NCBI RefSeq assembly: GCF_017353185.1 | Contig: NZ_JAFMYV010000001.1 | Span: forward strand, 496,001-560,000 | Source: Fibrella rubiginis | GTDB lineage: Bacteria > Bacteroidota > Bacteroidia > Cytophagales > Spirosomataceae | Reading direction: 5' to 3' | DNA length: 64,000 nt | Shown here: positions 26,350-35,266 of the stretch, in pieces | Numbering within the stretch: the first letter of the stretch is position 1 | Layout of the letters: each line of letters starts with the position of its first letter | Made by a program: the position numbers and the translations under genes | Notes under the pieces: model-generated | Database searches by the model: none | Told to the model about the DNA's origin: nothing | The model's input: the letters and a program-made list of their open reading frames with translations, nothing else

Positions 26350-26542
26350 AAGGTTTAAAGTTGGCTGGCGCGGGTGGCTACGCGGTTGGTCTTTTGTCAT
26401 CCCGACGGTAGGAGGGATCTACTTTCCTACAGACACAATTGAGAATTAGGAAAGTGGATCCCTCCTGCCGTCGGGATGACAAAAACAGCCTGTTGAAGAA
26501 GCCAAAGCACCTAGCCACCCGCGCCAGCTAACTTTAAACCTT
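26350..26542. repeat. Nested two-module inverted repeat between two cluster genes
   Basis: Outer arms 26350-26380 and 26512-26542 pair at 30 of 31 positions (TTTAAAG plus GGCGCGGGTGGCTA). Inner arms 26392-26428 and 26448-26484 pair at 35 of 37, with both differences allowing G-U pairs; they contain TCATCCCGACGG and AGGAGGGATC. The outer arm begins 5 bp after the stop of the 1780-residue gene. The structure looks like one palindrome inserted inside another. Confidence 0.93.
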
Positions 26543-26547
26543 GAACG

Positions 26548-29500
26548 TTAGACTTTGAACACTTTTTCATACAATCTGCTGTAATTCAGCGATATACTGG
26601 CATCGGGAACCGACCCCTGCGCGGTGATGGTGGCGGGGAGAAGCTGTCCGAGGTTTGAGTGCAGGGCGAGGTGGTCGGGTTCTACGGCGCGGCGTTTGGC
26701 CTGTTCGAGGGTGCTGTTCAGGATCGCCACGAGGTTGTCCCACGTCCAGTTGCCGAGCAGCGTGGGCGACACCGCCAGCAGCATACACTGCGGCGACTCG
26801 GCATTGGGTTGGTTGTAGTTCACCGCCAGGCCCGTCGTAGTCGATTTCGTGGGAATCACCTCTGTCGATTCGTCTAGCAACAGGCCACACTGCGGGTTGC
26901 CGAAGACCGGAGCCGCGCCCTGGCCAACGGTAATGATCGACAGATAGTCGCGGTCGAGCACGAGCGGGACGGTCTTGGTCGCGTCGCTGGGGTCGGGCAT
27001 GGTTTCGGGCAGGTCTAAGCCCACCCAATACGGCTGCGCGAGGTAAGGCAGTTGCAGCACCGACAGGGCCGTGCCGGGCGTGTCGGTGCCTAGCTCGGCG
27101 GCGAGTTTCAGACGTTCCAACTGCCCCATCTGTGGTCGAACGCGGCTTACGCCCTGTAGCCATTCCTCCATAATGAGCAAATTGGCCGCCGGTGTGCTCA
27201 GCGTGGGTAGGTCAGCCAGTAATTGTTCGCGCTTGAAGGTCAAGGCTTTAGCCTGATTTTGAAACGCAATTTGCACCTCGGCTGCGTTTTCGAGCGAGAA
27301 GCGGGGCAGCACCAGCGCGGTACCCAAGCCTGCGGTGACGGCCTCGGCCAGCAGGGGCAGTTGCGCGTCGATGCTCAGACCAGGCTTGGCGGCGTCGGTC
27401 AGGGCTTTGGTCATCACCGCAACCTTCTGCGTCAGCTTGTTGCGCACCACCAGCAACTGGGTCAAAAACAGGAACGCGGGGCGGTTGTTGGGACTGCCAT
27501 AAAGCTGATTGTCGAACAGTTTGGCCAGGTCTTTTACCGCGTCGGAATAGCCAAAATCGGCGTCGACGGTGGCGTTGGTGAACGCAACGGGCTGTTCGGG
27601 GAAGGCTTCGGGAACGTCGAAGTCGGCGGCGTTTTTCAACAGGGTTTCCCAGGCCGGGTGGTTCGCCACGATCAGGTCGCGCAGGTTGGGTAGCTTGTCG
27701 GTGGCAGGGTCGTTTTTGATGATGTCGCCCGCTGTAGTCAGGGCCGCACCGAAGGCCGTTTGCAGCGTCTGGAGCGCATTTTTCAGGCTCGTCACCCGCC
27801 CCGTTAATTCGCCGATAGCCACATTGCCGATGTTGGTTTTGTCACCGGGTTTACTCTCGCCGGGCACGCGGAAATCCATTGCCGTCAGGGCGCGGCCCTT
27901 CCGAATCAGTTGCTGCACGTGTCGCAGCAGGGGAAGCGCTACGCCAAACGACGTGGCCCCGACGGTGATCAACGGTGCGTCGGGCAGCACCCGGATGGTT
28001 TCGCCAGCCCCAACGGTATGCGTGCGTCGGTATTCGTACAACACGCGTTTGAAGAGATCAACCTGTTGATTGTCGACGAGGTTAATCAAATCGGCGGGAA
28101 ATAGCTTCAGGTCAGCCAGCTTAATCTCGGCCTGTTCGGTGGTGCCATTGGCGCGTGTTTTTTCGACGATAAACCGCGTTTGCACCAGCGACGGCGTGAG
28201 CAAATCGGTGAGCCACTTATTCAGGGCGGGGTCGGCCAGCACGCGGGGGGTGGCGTTGGCGGGTGTGGCGGCGGTGGAGTCGAGGGCCAGAAACACCCGG
28301 TTCGTGATCGCGTGGCCGTTGCGGGGTGTCTGCACCAGGTCGGGAATGGCGGGGTTATGTCCTTCCTGAACGGTCTTCAGCGTGGCCCCCGCCGTGAGGT
28401 GGTTGCCCTGCACAAACTGATGCACGCTCTCGGCCAGCAGCAGGTCGGCTACGGCATCCATCGCGTTGCGTAAGTCAGCAATCGCAGCCAGAATGCCCTT
28501 ACCCTCCGTCGATGTGGCGAGGGGCAAATCCGTCCGGCCAAAGGGATAGGCGGTGGTTTCGTTGCCCAGTGCATAACCGTCTACCACGTTCCGCGCCGAA
28601 ACCGCCTCAATAGACCCACCAGCGGGCACATCGGCCTCTTTTATCTTGAACGGAAACCGCTCGCGGAAGGGATAAATATGCACGTCGAGGTTGGTGTCGT
28701 GCAGGCTCCGCTCGAACTGATAGCCCAGCAGCGCGGCCAGCTCCTGCCCTTTTCGGATGCCGTCAATAAACCACATGGCCCGCCGCACCCGTGCCGACGA
28801 TAGATTGATGGCCAGTCGGTTACGCTCACTTTCGGTTCGGCTGGCGTGGGCCAGGTAGCCACTGCGCAACAGGGCTGCCGTAACGGCCTGCGGCAGGGAG
28901 GGGGCATGAATAAACGACCCCTCATGGGCGGCTTCGAGTACAATGCCCCGCGCCTTTAGTTCGGGTGGCAGTTTTATTTCTACCACGGGCCGGGCGTGGG
29001 CGGGGCGGATGTTTTCGAGCCAGCCAAATGCGCCCAGGTATGTACCCCGGCGCGGTCTGCCGTTGCCCTCCTGATTGGGCGGCTGGAACTCGTAGCGGAG
29101 GTAATCGAGGCGTTTTTGCAGGATGCCGTTCAGCCAGCCGTCGAGGCGGTAGCTGCACAGGTCGAGGTGTTCGGCCAACAGGCGTTCCAGGCGGGCGGTG
29201 GGCAGTTTTTCAAGTTTAGTAAGGGCCTCTTGTACCAGATGCAGGTTGGAGTCGGGCAAGATGGGTAGCGACACCCGCTGACTCAGGTACGCGCCCATTG
29301 TCTGATTAGCCACGCCCAACGCCGGAATATTGCTTACGTCGGCCTGCAAATAATCGGCCCGCGACCACTGCCGCACCTGCTGATTGCCTTCCCGTGGCGT
29401 GGCGATATGCCGCATTTCTACCTCTCGACGTGCCGCGCGGTCCACGATTTTGTAGTCTTCAAACAGCTTCATGGCCGTGTCCCAGTAGGCATTCTGGGTG

Positions 29501-31890
29501 GCGTGTTGCAGCAGGGCATAGAGCAGCGTTTTCGGCGCATCGATCCGTTTGTTCTCGTCGTTCAGTATGTTATTCGACTGAATGTCAGCTTGTTTGCTTT
29601 GCCTGATCCACTCGATATAGTTTGGTCCGGCGGTGCCGTCGGTATGGTTGAACAGGGGTTGAACGGTGTCTGTTTCCGACAGGGGCAAGGTGTCAATGGG
29701 CGGCACGGACTTGAGCGACAGGGCCGGGTGGTTGAAAAATTTGCCCGCGATGGCTGGTTCGGTGGTGATGCCCAACTGGGCCAGCAGTGCTGCCGCGCGC
29801 GCCTTCCACTGCGCCACCGCCTCGCGCGTGGCGTCGCGGCCCAGCAGGATGTAGGTGAAGTTGCGGATGAACTGCTTGCCGTAGAGCCACCGCTGCGCAA
29901 ACGTCACCGAGGTGGGTTGCAGGCCCAGCAAATCGAGAAACTGCTGGTTGCTGGTCAACGCCCCGCCGCTCTGCCCGGCATGCGACGCAAACTGCTGCAA
30001 ACCAGCCCATTGGCTGTTGAAAAAACGAAGCAGGTTCAGCATTTTCTGGTAAAACGGCACCACAAAAAAGCGGCCCTCCACCATTTCGGGGTTGGTCCAC
30101 TGCCAGCGGTCGAGGGCCGTGGCGGGCAGGATGCCGTAGGGTTGTTTGCCCACGCGCAGGGCGGGCAAACTGCCCCGCGCACTGACGTAGCTGGTGAAAA
30201 ACCTGAATACCCGGTGTTGATCGGCGCGGGATACCAGCGGGTCCAGCATCTCGTCGAGGTAATAGGCCAGCGTGGCGTTGTAAAGGGCCACGTTCATGGC
30301 CTGTGCCTCGGCCAGTTCGGTATCGGGACTGTGGGCAATGTGTTGAAAAACAGTCGATTGAATACCCAGATACTCGGCGGTGCGCTGCCCGTTTACTTTC
30401 TGGTGGAACGGCACGTTGGCCTGATCGGTGAAAAGCGGCCCCTGACGTTCGAGGGCGTAGCTGTCGGCGGCATCGGGTTCGCCGCGGTGCCCGGCGTTGT
30501 CGCCTTCGGTGTTGTTGGTGGGCGTTCCCTGCGGAATAAAGCCCAGCCCCGTTTGGCCGTAATGGTGATTATCGAACAGCTTTTCGAGCAAAACCGGCCC
30601 ATTCTCCGACCCATCGACGGCGTTGATACCCACCACCAGCAGTTTTGTAATGCCCAGCGTCAGCACCTCACGCAATAGCCCGTCGGCCACCGCCTGCGTG
30701 CCTTGTTGTTCCGTAACAACGGTTTGGTTGATAGCCTGTTGAAGGTTAATGCGCAGCCCCAGACCCATGTCTACGGCGGCATCGAAATCCTTCATCCAGG
30801 CCAGGTCGCCGGTAAATTCCAGCGTTCCATCCGCCGCCCGGCTGATGCCCCCGTCGAGCGGGCTGACGTTGGGCGACAGCCAGATACGGTCGGGTACGGG
30901 CTTGCCAACTACCTCAAATACCTTGCGCTCATTGCGGTAGCCGATCACCACAAATTGATCGGGCAGCACCTCGGCATAACTCGCGGGCTGACCCGTGGCG
31001 GGCGTACCTTCGGGGGGGCCACCCAGGATGACTACCCGGTCAAATTCGTCGGTGGGTGTTTTGCCGGACAACGCAGCCCAGTTGGCGGGTTTGGTCGCCA
31101 GCTTTACGGCGTCTGCACGGCCCGTTCCTACGGCGGTTTCCAGCGTCGTTTGTGCTTCGGCAGGGTCCGTTCCGAACCACAGACTGCGCCAGTAGACCTT
31201 GCCCGGTTTGATTTCGTTGGGCAATAAACCGTTGGCTAGCAGTACGTTGTCGGCTGGAAAATCAAATACAGCTGCATCGGTCTGGTCGATGTTGGCGGGC
31301 TGGGTGGTGCGGGCAATCCAGGCGGCGCGGCGTGATCCCCCCACTTGTACCAGCGTGGCCCAGGCACCGAGTTTTTGGGCGTCGGTGTCGGCTTTCCAGG
31401 TCTCGAACCAGAACGTTTTGGCGGCGTCCAGTTCGGCGGCGGTGAGGTCGGGGTTGTGCTGCACCACCGTAGCATCGTCGGGGTAAATGCGCACCCAAAG
31501 TTCGGGCGCGTTGCCTTGCACGGTGGGAGCAAAGCGCGTTTCCACCCGCACCGGAAAAAGCAGGATGGGCAGGTGATCGTCCCAAAAGCCGATGTACTCC
31601 TGCGGCGACTTGTAGCGCTCCACCAACTGCCCCAGCCCTTCAAACGCCTTCTGTTTGGCCCCCATGTACCCTGCTTCGGTTGCTTTTACCTGCCCGCGCA
31701 GCCGTTCGCGCTGTTGCCCCAACTGCCCCAGTTCGTCCTGATTCCCCGCCCGCGCTGCCGCCTCCGCCGCCTTGTCGAGTTGTTCCTGTTCACGCTGTAG
31801 CTGCGCCAGTGTCGCCGAGAGCTGGTTTTTCTCGTCGCGCACCTGCCGGAGGTTAAATCGGTCGTTATCAAATGGTTGCATGGGTATCAT
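26548..31890 (-). CDS. Giant protein of unknown function (1780 residues)
   Basis: The largest gene in the window. Residues about 10-90 are a coiled coil (QLSATLAQLQREQEQLDKA and on). Then comes a globular part with WDDHLPILLFPVRVETRF (about 103-120), ELWVRIYPDD, and a run ending VILGGPP. Around residue 573 is LPALRVGKQPYGILPATAL. Later parts have a helical region and a long middle section with many conserved-looking W, D and R residues. The last third has QPYWVGLDLP and NWTWDNLVAIL. No signal peptide, membrane segment, ATP-binding or nuclease motif is visible. It overlaps the 1052-residue gene by ATGA, so the two proteins are probably made together and may form a complex. Function unknown. 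Confidence 0.88.
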   Translation of the reverse strand: MIPMQPFDNDRFNLRQVRDEKNQLSATLAQLQREQEQLDKAAEAAARAGNQDELGQLGQQRERLRGQVKATEAGYMGAKQKAFEGLGQLVERYKSPQEYIGFWDDHLPILLFPVRVETRFAPTVQGNAPELWVRIYPDDATVVQHNPDLTAAELDAAKTFWFETWKADTDAQKLGAWATLVQVGGSRRAAWIARTTQPANIDQTDAAVFDFPADNVLLANGLLPNEIKPGKVYWRSLWFGTDPAEAQTTLETAVGTGRADAVKLATKPANWAALSGKTPTDEFDRVVILGGPPEGTPATGQPASYAEVLPDQFVVIGYRNERKVFEVVGKPVPDRIWLSPNVSPLDGGISRAADGTLEFTGDLAWMKDFDAAVDMGLGLRINLQQAINQTVVTEQQGTQAVADGLLREVLTLGITKLLVVGINAVDGSENGPVLLEKLFDNHHYGQTGLGFIPQGTPTNNTEGDNAGHRGEPDAADSYALERQGPLFTDQANVPFHQKVNGQRTAEYLGIQSTVFQHIAHSPDTELAEAQAMNVALYNATLAYYLDEMLDPLVSRADQHRVFRFFTSYVSARGSLPALRVGKQPYGILPATALDRWQWTNPEMVEGRFFVVPFYQKMLNLLRFFNSQWAGLQQFASHAGQSGGALTSNQQFLDLLGLQPTSVTFAQRWLYGKQFIRNFTYILLGRDATREAVAQWKARAAALLAQLGITTEPAIAGKFFNHPALSLKSVPPIDTLPLSETDTVQPLFNHTDGTAGPNYIEWIRQSKQADIQSNNILNDENKRIDAPKTLLYALLQHATQNAYWDTAMKLFEDYKIVDRAARREVEMRHIATPREGNQQVRQWSRADYLQADVSNIPALGVANQTMGAYLSQRVSLPILPDSNLHLVQEALTKLEKLPTARLERLLAEHLDLCSYRLDGWLNGILQKRLDYLRYEFQPPNQEGNGRPRRGTYLGAFGWLENIRPAHARPVVEIKLPPELKARGIVLEAAHEGSFIHAPSLPQAVTAALLRSGYLAHASRTESERNRLAINLSSARVRRAMWFIDGIRKGQELAALLGYQFERSLHDTNLDVHIYPFRERFPFKIKEADVPAGGSIEAVSARNVVDGYALGNETTAYPFGRTDLPLATSTEGKGILAAIADLRNAMDAVADLLLAESVHQFVQGNHLTAGATLKTVQEGHNPAIPDLVQTPRNGHAITNRVFLALDSTAATPANATPRVLADPALNKWLTDLLTPSLVQTRFIVEKTRANGTTEQAEIKLADLKLFPADLINLVDNQQVDLFKRVLYEYRRTHTVGAGETIRVLPDAPLITVGATSFGVALPLLRHVQQLIRKGRALTAMDFRVPGESKPGDKTNIGNVAIGELTGRVTSLKNALQTLQTAFGAALTTAGDIIKNDPATDKLPNLRDLIVANHPAWETLLKNAADFDVPEAFPEQPVAFTNATVDADFGYSDAVKDLAKLFDNQLYGSPNNRPAFLFLTQLLVVRNKLTQKVAVMTKALTDAAKPGLSIDAQLPLLAEAVTAGLGTALVLPRFSLENAAEVQIAFQNQAKALTFKREQLLADLPTLSTPAANLLIMEEWLQGVSRVRPQMGQLERLKLAAELGTDTPGTALSVLQLPYLAQPYWVGLDLPETMPDPSDATKTVPLVLDRDYLSIITVGQGAAPVFGNPQCGLLLDESTEVIPTKSTTTGLAVNYNQPNAESPQCMLLAVSPTLLGNWTWDNLVAILNSTLEQAKRRAVEPDHLALHSNLGQLLPATITAQGSVPDASISLNYSRLYEKVFKV

Positions 31891-34800
31891 TCATTAACCC
31901 CATCCAGCATTTCCGTCGCGTGGACGGCTACTTTGACGGGAGCCTGGTAGAGAATATAGGCCATACTGGCGGCTTCGGTTTGCCAACTGTGGCCGTTGTC
32001 TTCGTTTCGCTGGGCTTTGTCGTCGGGATCGCTGGGGACGGGTCCGTTTAGCGTTGGCGTGCGGAACTCGTTTAGTTTCAGTACGTCCAGTTGGTCGTAG
32101 GCCACTTTGGTGGGGGTGAGGTGGCCCCAGGTCAGGTCGTTCCAGAGCTTGATGGGCGTTGGCGTGGCGTAATTAAAAGCGGGGTCTGGTTCGTCCATGC
32201 CAAAGCGGGGTTCGCCGGGACGTTCCATGATCACGAAATACCAGCCGGGGTCGGTGGCGTCGCCCCTTGCCTGTTCCAGCGTGAGGTCGAAGCCGAAGCA
32301 TTTCACGTCGGGGATAAACTCGGCCCCGAAGCGCGGCGTCTTGATGATGTCGGTGTTGTAGTCCATGCCGGGCGTCACTTCCAGCGTCTCGTCCATTTCG
32401 CGCTCGCCGCCGGGTTGCCCCAGCCACTTCGCCCGTTGGGCAAACACCACCGTATTAGGGTACCGTTTGAAGAGGTCACTGCGCACGGTGAGCACCACTT
32501 TTTCGGGCGGCTTTACGCCCGACGCCGGGGCGGGGTTGGGGTGGGCACCCAGCTGCGTACGCTTGCCCCAGGTGTGCAGCCTGGGTATGTCTTTTTCGGC
32601 TTCGGCCTGTTGCTCGGCGGTTTGGCCGGGCGGGGGTACGGCAAACCCGCTTTTCTCCCAAAACGTGCGGAAATACGATCCGCGCTGGTCGGTGGGGTAT
32701 TCGCGCCAGAGCAGTTCGCGGCCCATTTCGTGGTTAAGCCCCACCATGTACGACTCCACAAATGGCGAATTGGTGAGCAGGAGCGTAATTTTGTTTGTCG
32801 GAATGCGCCCAATGCCGGGGCAGATGTTGTCGTTGCCCAGGTCGCGCAGGGGGCGATACATGGGATTTTTGAAGTCGGGGTAAGCCATCACCGGCACAAT
32901 GACGTCGTGCAGTTGGGCAGGGGGCAGGGTGAGCCAGTCGGGCATAAACACCGTGCCCGCAAACCGACGGGCAATGGCCGCGCGGGGTTCGATCACGGCG
33001 AATAGCCGCGATTGCACCTGCGCCAGATCCAGGGGGCGCCGCACGGGCGGGCGGGGCGGAACGCTGCCGGTAAAGACAAACAGATCGCGCATCGCCGTTT
33101 TGAACCGGGCGGCGTCATTACTGTCGGGACCAAAGTCGGCGAAGAGGCCGGTGATGATGTTGGTGTTTATAACGGGCTGTTCGGGGGCATCGGCGTCGAA
33201 AACCTTGAATCCAGGTCGTGCGGGCAGTTTATCGACCAGGTCGGGTGTGAGGTTTTCGGCATTGAGTACGTCCTGCACCTGTTGTTTCTGCTTGGCATAC
33301 CGGATCAGCACGAACCCCAGTACGGCGAGTGCCGCCACGACCAGACTGAGTACCAGCAGGCCCACAGCCAGCAGCATAACCCCAATCAACAACCCAATCA
33401 GCAGCACCAGCCACTCGTTGAGTCTGGCCAGAAACCGACGTAGCCCGTCGGGCATCCAGTCGGTGTTGGGGGGTTGGGTCACGACCTCGCCCACGGTGTT
33501 GGTGTCGCCGAGTTTAGGTTGCGGCGGGGCGGTAGTGAGCGTACCGTTGTTCAGCCCTTCCACCAGGTCGGCGGTTTGCACGGCCCCGCCAAACCGCCTG
33601 ATGAGCGTGCCACCGGGCCGGGTGATGCGCCGAAACGTAGCACTCACCGCCGCCAGCGGCAGTTGACTCTGGCTGATGGCATGGCGAATGGTAGTAGGGC
33701 TGTTGGTGACTTTGGTGTGCATCAACTGCGTGATAACCAGGGCTTTGGCCGGATTCAGTGCCGCGAAGTGCTTTACAAACAGCCGCTGCCCCGCCTGCAT
33801 AGCCATCTGCACCAGCCGGATACGCTGGTTGATGTCGTTGACCTGCTTTACCTGTTCCCAGGCCGTGCGCATATATGATTCCTGATGGGTCTGGATCACC
33901 TTCGTACCGAAGCCCGCCGCCGTGCGGTTGCGCGGGTCGCGGTTGAGTTCGGTGAGCCAGAAATCCTGCGCGGGGTTATTGGTGATGGCAATTTCCTTCT
34001 CCAGAATATGCTTCGCACCATAAAACGGCACCGTCACCACGGGCGTAGGATCACCCAGCGTCACGAGCTTTTCGGGCAGGTTGATCAGCCGCTGTAAACC
34101 CGTCTGAAAATCGGGTAATGGCGTGGGTGACAAGGGCCATTTGTCCGACACCATCTTGGGCGACTTCAGGGCACCTTCCAGTCCCAGCGTCTTGTCGGGT
34201 TCGGTCCATTCGGTGCCAAAATCGGGGTTCGACACGTCCATCTCGCGCCGCCCAATGTCCTTGTCGGCGGTATAGGGTTCCAGCAGCGTGAGCAGGTATT
34301 CGAAGTCGCCGGTTTTACCCGTGTGGAAATACCAGCTGTAATAGTACGGGAAGGCCGTGCCCGCGCCTTTGCCCTCGGCGGCGATTCTGCCAAACAGCGA
34401 CGCATCGGTTACGGGTAGCCCCAACCCGGCCAGCCGACCCAGTTCATAGGTGGGCACCACAAACATATGGTAGGGCTGTTCGGGCTTGAGTTTCCGGGCG
34501 CAAAACAGCCTTGAATACGCCCTGTCGGGGTTTTGGCCCACCACCGCGTCTAAATCCGCCGCGTTGTTGATTGCCCCGTTAACGTGGACGTGCGCCCAGG
34601 CCCAAAGCTGATCGGCGGGGGGAAAGAGCTTCGCGGCATCGGTCAGAATCTTGATCGACGGCAGCGGGTGGGTACGGTCGTCGGCCTCGAATTCGTCGGG
34701 GTGGAGGGCAATGAGCGTGAGCCAGGGGGGCAGTTTGGTGCCGTCGGGCAGTTGGGGCGTGTAGCGCCAGGGAAAATCTTCCTCGTAAAATTCGACAAAC

Positions 34801-35045
34801 GACAGGAAGTTCGGCTCGAAATCGGTGATCCAGTGGCGCGGCTCCGTGCGGATGACCATGTCGGGGCTGATGCCAATAACATCTTGTGGGCCAAGCACTT
34901 CGGCCTTCTGCGAGACGGTTTGGCCGTTTACGACGACGCTTAATTCCACCGCCGCCCGCACACCCCCCGCCGCTGCCGGCGAGATGTTGTTGACCAGGCC
35001 TTTCCGTGCCCAGGACAGAAACGTGTATTGGTTGGTGGTGCTCAT
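31887..35045 (-). CDS. Giant protein of unknown function with one membrane region (1052 residues)
   Basis: No signal peptide. It opens YTFLSWARKGLVNNI. Early conserved-looking motifs are DFEPNFLSFVEFYEEDFPWRY, LPPWLTLIALHPDEF and LWAWAHVHVNG (about 80-180), and PYHMFVVPTYELGRLAGLG. Near residues 545-583 is a long hydrophobic stretch (LVLLIGLLIGVMLLAVGLLV and on), probably one hairpin or two membrane helices. The second half contains VESYMVGLNHEMGRELLWRE (HEMGREL resembles the HExxH pattern loosely but lacks the second His). The last residues lead into the 1780-residue gene by an ATGA overlap. I recognise no function. The membrane segment could anchor a complex made with its neighbours. Confidence 0.87.
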   Translation of the reverse strand: MSTTNQYTFLSWARKGLVNNISPAAAGGVRAAVELSVVVNGQTVSQKAEVLGPQDVIGISPDMVIRTEPRHWITDFEPNFLSFVEFYEEDFPWRYTPQLPDGTKLPPWLTLIALHPDEFEADDRTHPLPSIKILTDAAKLFPPADQLWAWAHVHVNGAINNAADLDAVVGQNPDRAYSRLFCARKLKPEQPYHMFVVPTYELGRLAGLGLPVTDASLFGRIAAEGKGAGTAFPYYYSWYFHTGKTGDFEYLLTLLEPYTADKDIGRREMDVSNPDFGTEWTEPDKTLGLEGALKSPKMVSDKWPLSPTPLPDFQTGLQRLINLPEKLVTLGDPTPVVTVPFYGAKHILEKEIAITNNPAQDFWLTELNRDPRNRTAAGFGTKVIQTHQESYMRTAWEQVKQVNDINQRIRLVQMAMQAGQRLFVKHFAALNPAKALVITQLMHTKVTNSPTTIRHAISQSQLPLAAVSATFRRITRPGGTLIRRFGGAVQTADLVEGLNNGTLTTAPPQPKLGDTNTVGEVVTQPPNTDWMPDGLRRFLARLNEWLVLLIGLLIGVMLLAVGLLVLSLVVAALAVLGFVLIRYAKQKQQVQDVLNAENLTPDLVDKLPARPGFKVFDADAPEQPVINTNIITGLFADFGPDSNDAARFKTAMRDLFVFTGSVPPRPPVRRPLDLAQVQSRLFAVIEPRAAIARRFAGTVFMPDWLTLPPAQLHDVIVPVMAYPDFKNPMYRPLRDLGNDNICPGIGRIPTNKITLLLTNSPFVESYMVGLNHEMGRELLWREYPTDQRGSYFRTFWEKSGFAVPPPGQTAEQQAEAEKDIPRLHTWGKRTQLGAHPNPAPASGVKPPEKVVLTVRSDLFKRYPNTVVFAQRAKWLGQPGGEREMDETLEVTPGMDYNTDIIKTPRFGAEFIPDVKCFGFDLTLEQARGDATDPGWYFVIMERPGEPRFGMDEPDPAFNYATPTPIKLWNDLTWGHLTPTKVAYDQLDVLKLNEFRTPTLNGPVPSDPDDKAQRNEDNGHSWQTEAASMAYILYQAPVKVAVHATEMLDGVNE

Positions 35046-35078
35046 TTCTCAATTAGCAGTTAGTAGTGGCATTCTCAA

Positions 35079-35266
35079 GTGGCTTCGCGTGCGGCGCTAC
35101 CCCACCCCCGGCCCCTCCCCTGAAACCAGGGGAGGGGAGACTTACCAGAGTTGAGTTGACTTTCATAATCAAGTTTGTTTTCAATTGATGGCTTCTTTAG
35201 CTCGTCTCCCCTCCCCTGGTTTCAGGGGAGGGGTCGGGGGTGGGGTAGTGCCGCACACGAAGCCAC
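35079..35266. repeat. 62-bp inverted repeat between two cluster genes
   Basis: Arms 35079-35140 and 35205-35266 match at 59 of 62 positions and the loop is 64 bases. The outer part is GTGGCTTCGCG; the inner part holds CCCCACCCCCGGCCCC and a smaller palindrome, CCCCTCCCCTG-AAAC-CAGGGGAGGGG, in each arm. The edge touches the stop codon of the 1154-residue gene at 35267. Confidence 0.95.

Noticed and set aside
29407..30678. A 423-codon plus-strand open frame opposite the 1780-residue gene
   Set aside because: It is the antisense shadow of a GC-rich real gene; its translation is rich in G, R, V and H, has no domain and the minus-strand frame is far longer.
32690..32770. A metalloprotease motif in the 1052-residue protein (NHEMGREL)
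   Set aside because: It resembles HExxH only partly; the second histidine is missing, so no protease activity is claimed.
32091..33005. A 304-codon plus-strand frame opposite the 1052-residue gene
   Set aside because: Same shadow effect; overlaps fully with a coupled gene on the other strand and shows no motif.
24530..35045. A polyketide or peptide synthetase cluster
   Set aside because: Size alone suggested it, but no adenylation, carrier or ketosynthase motif is present.
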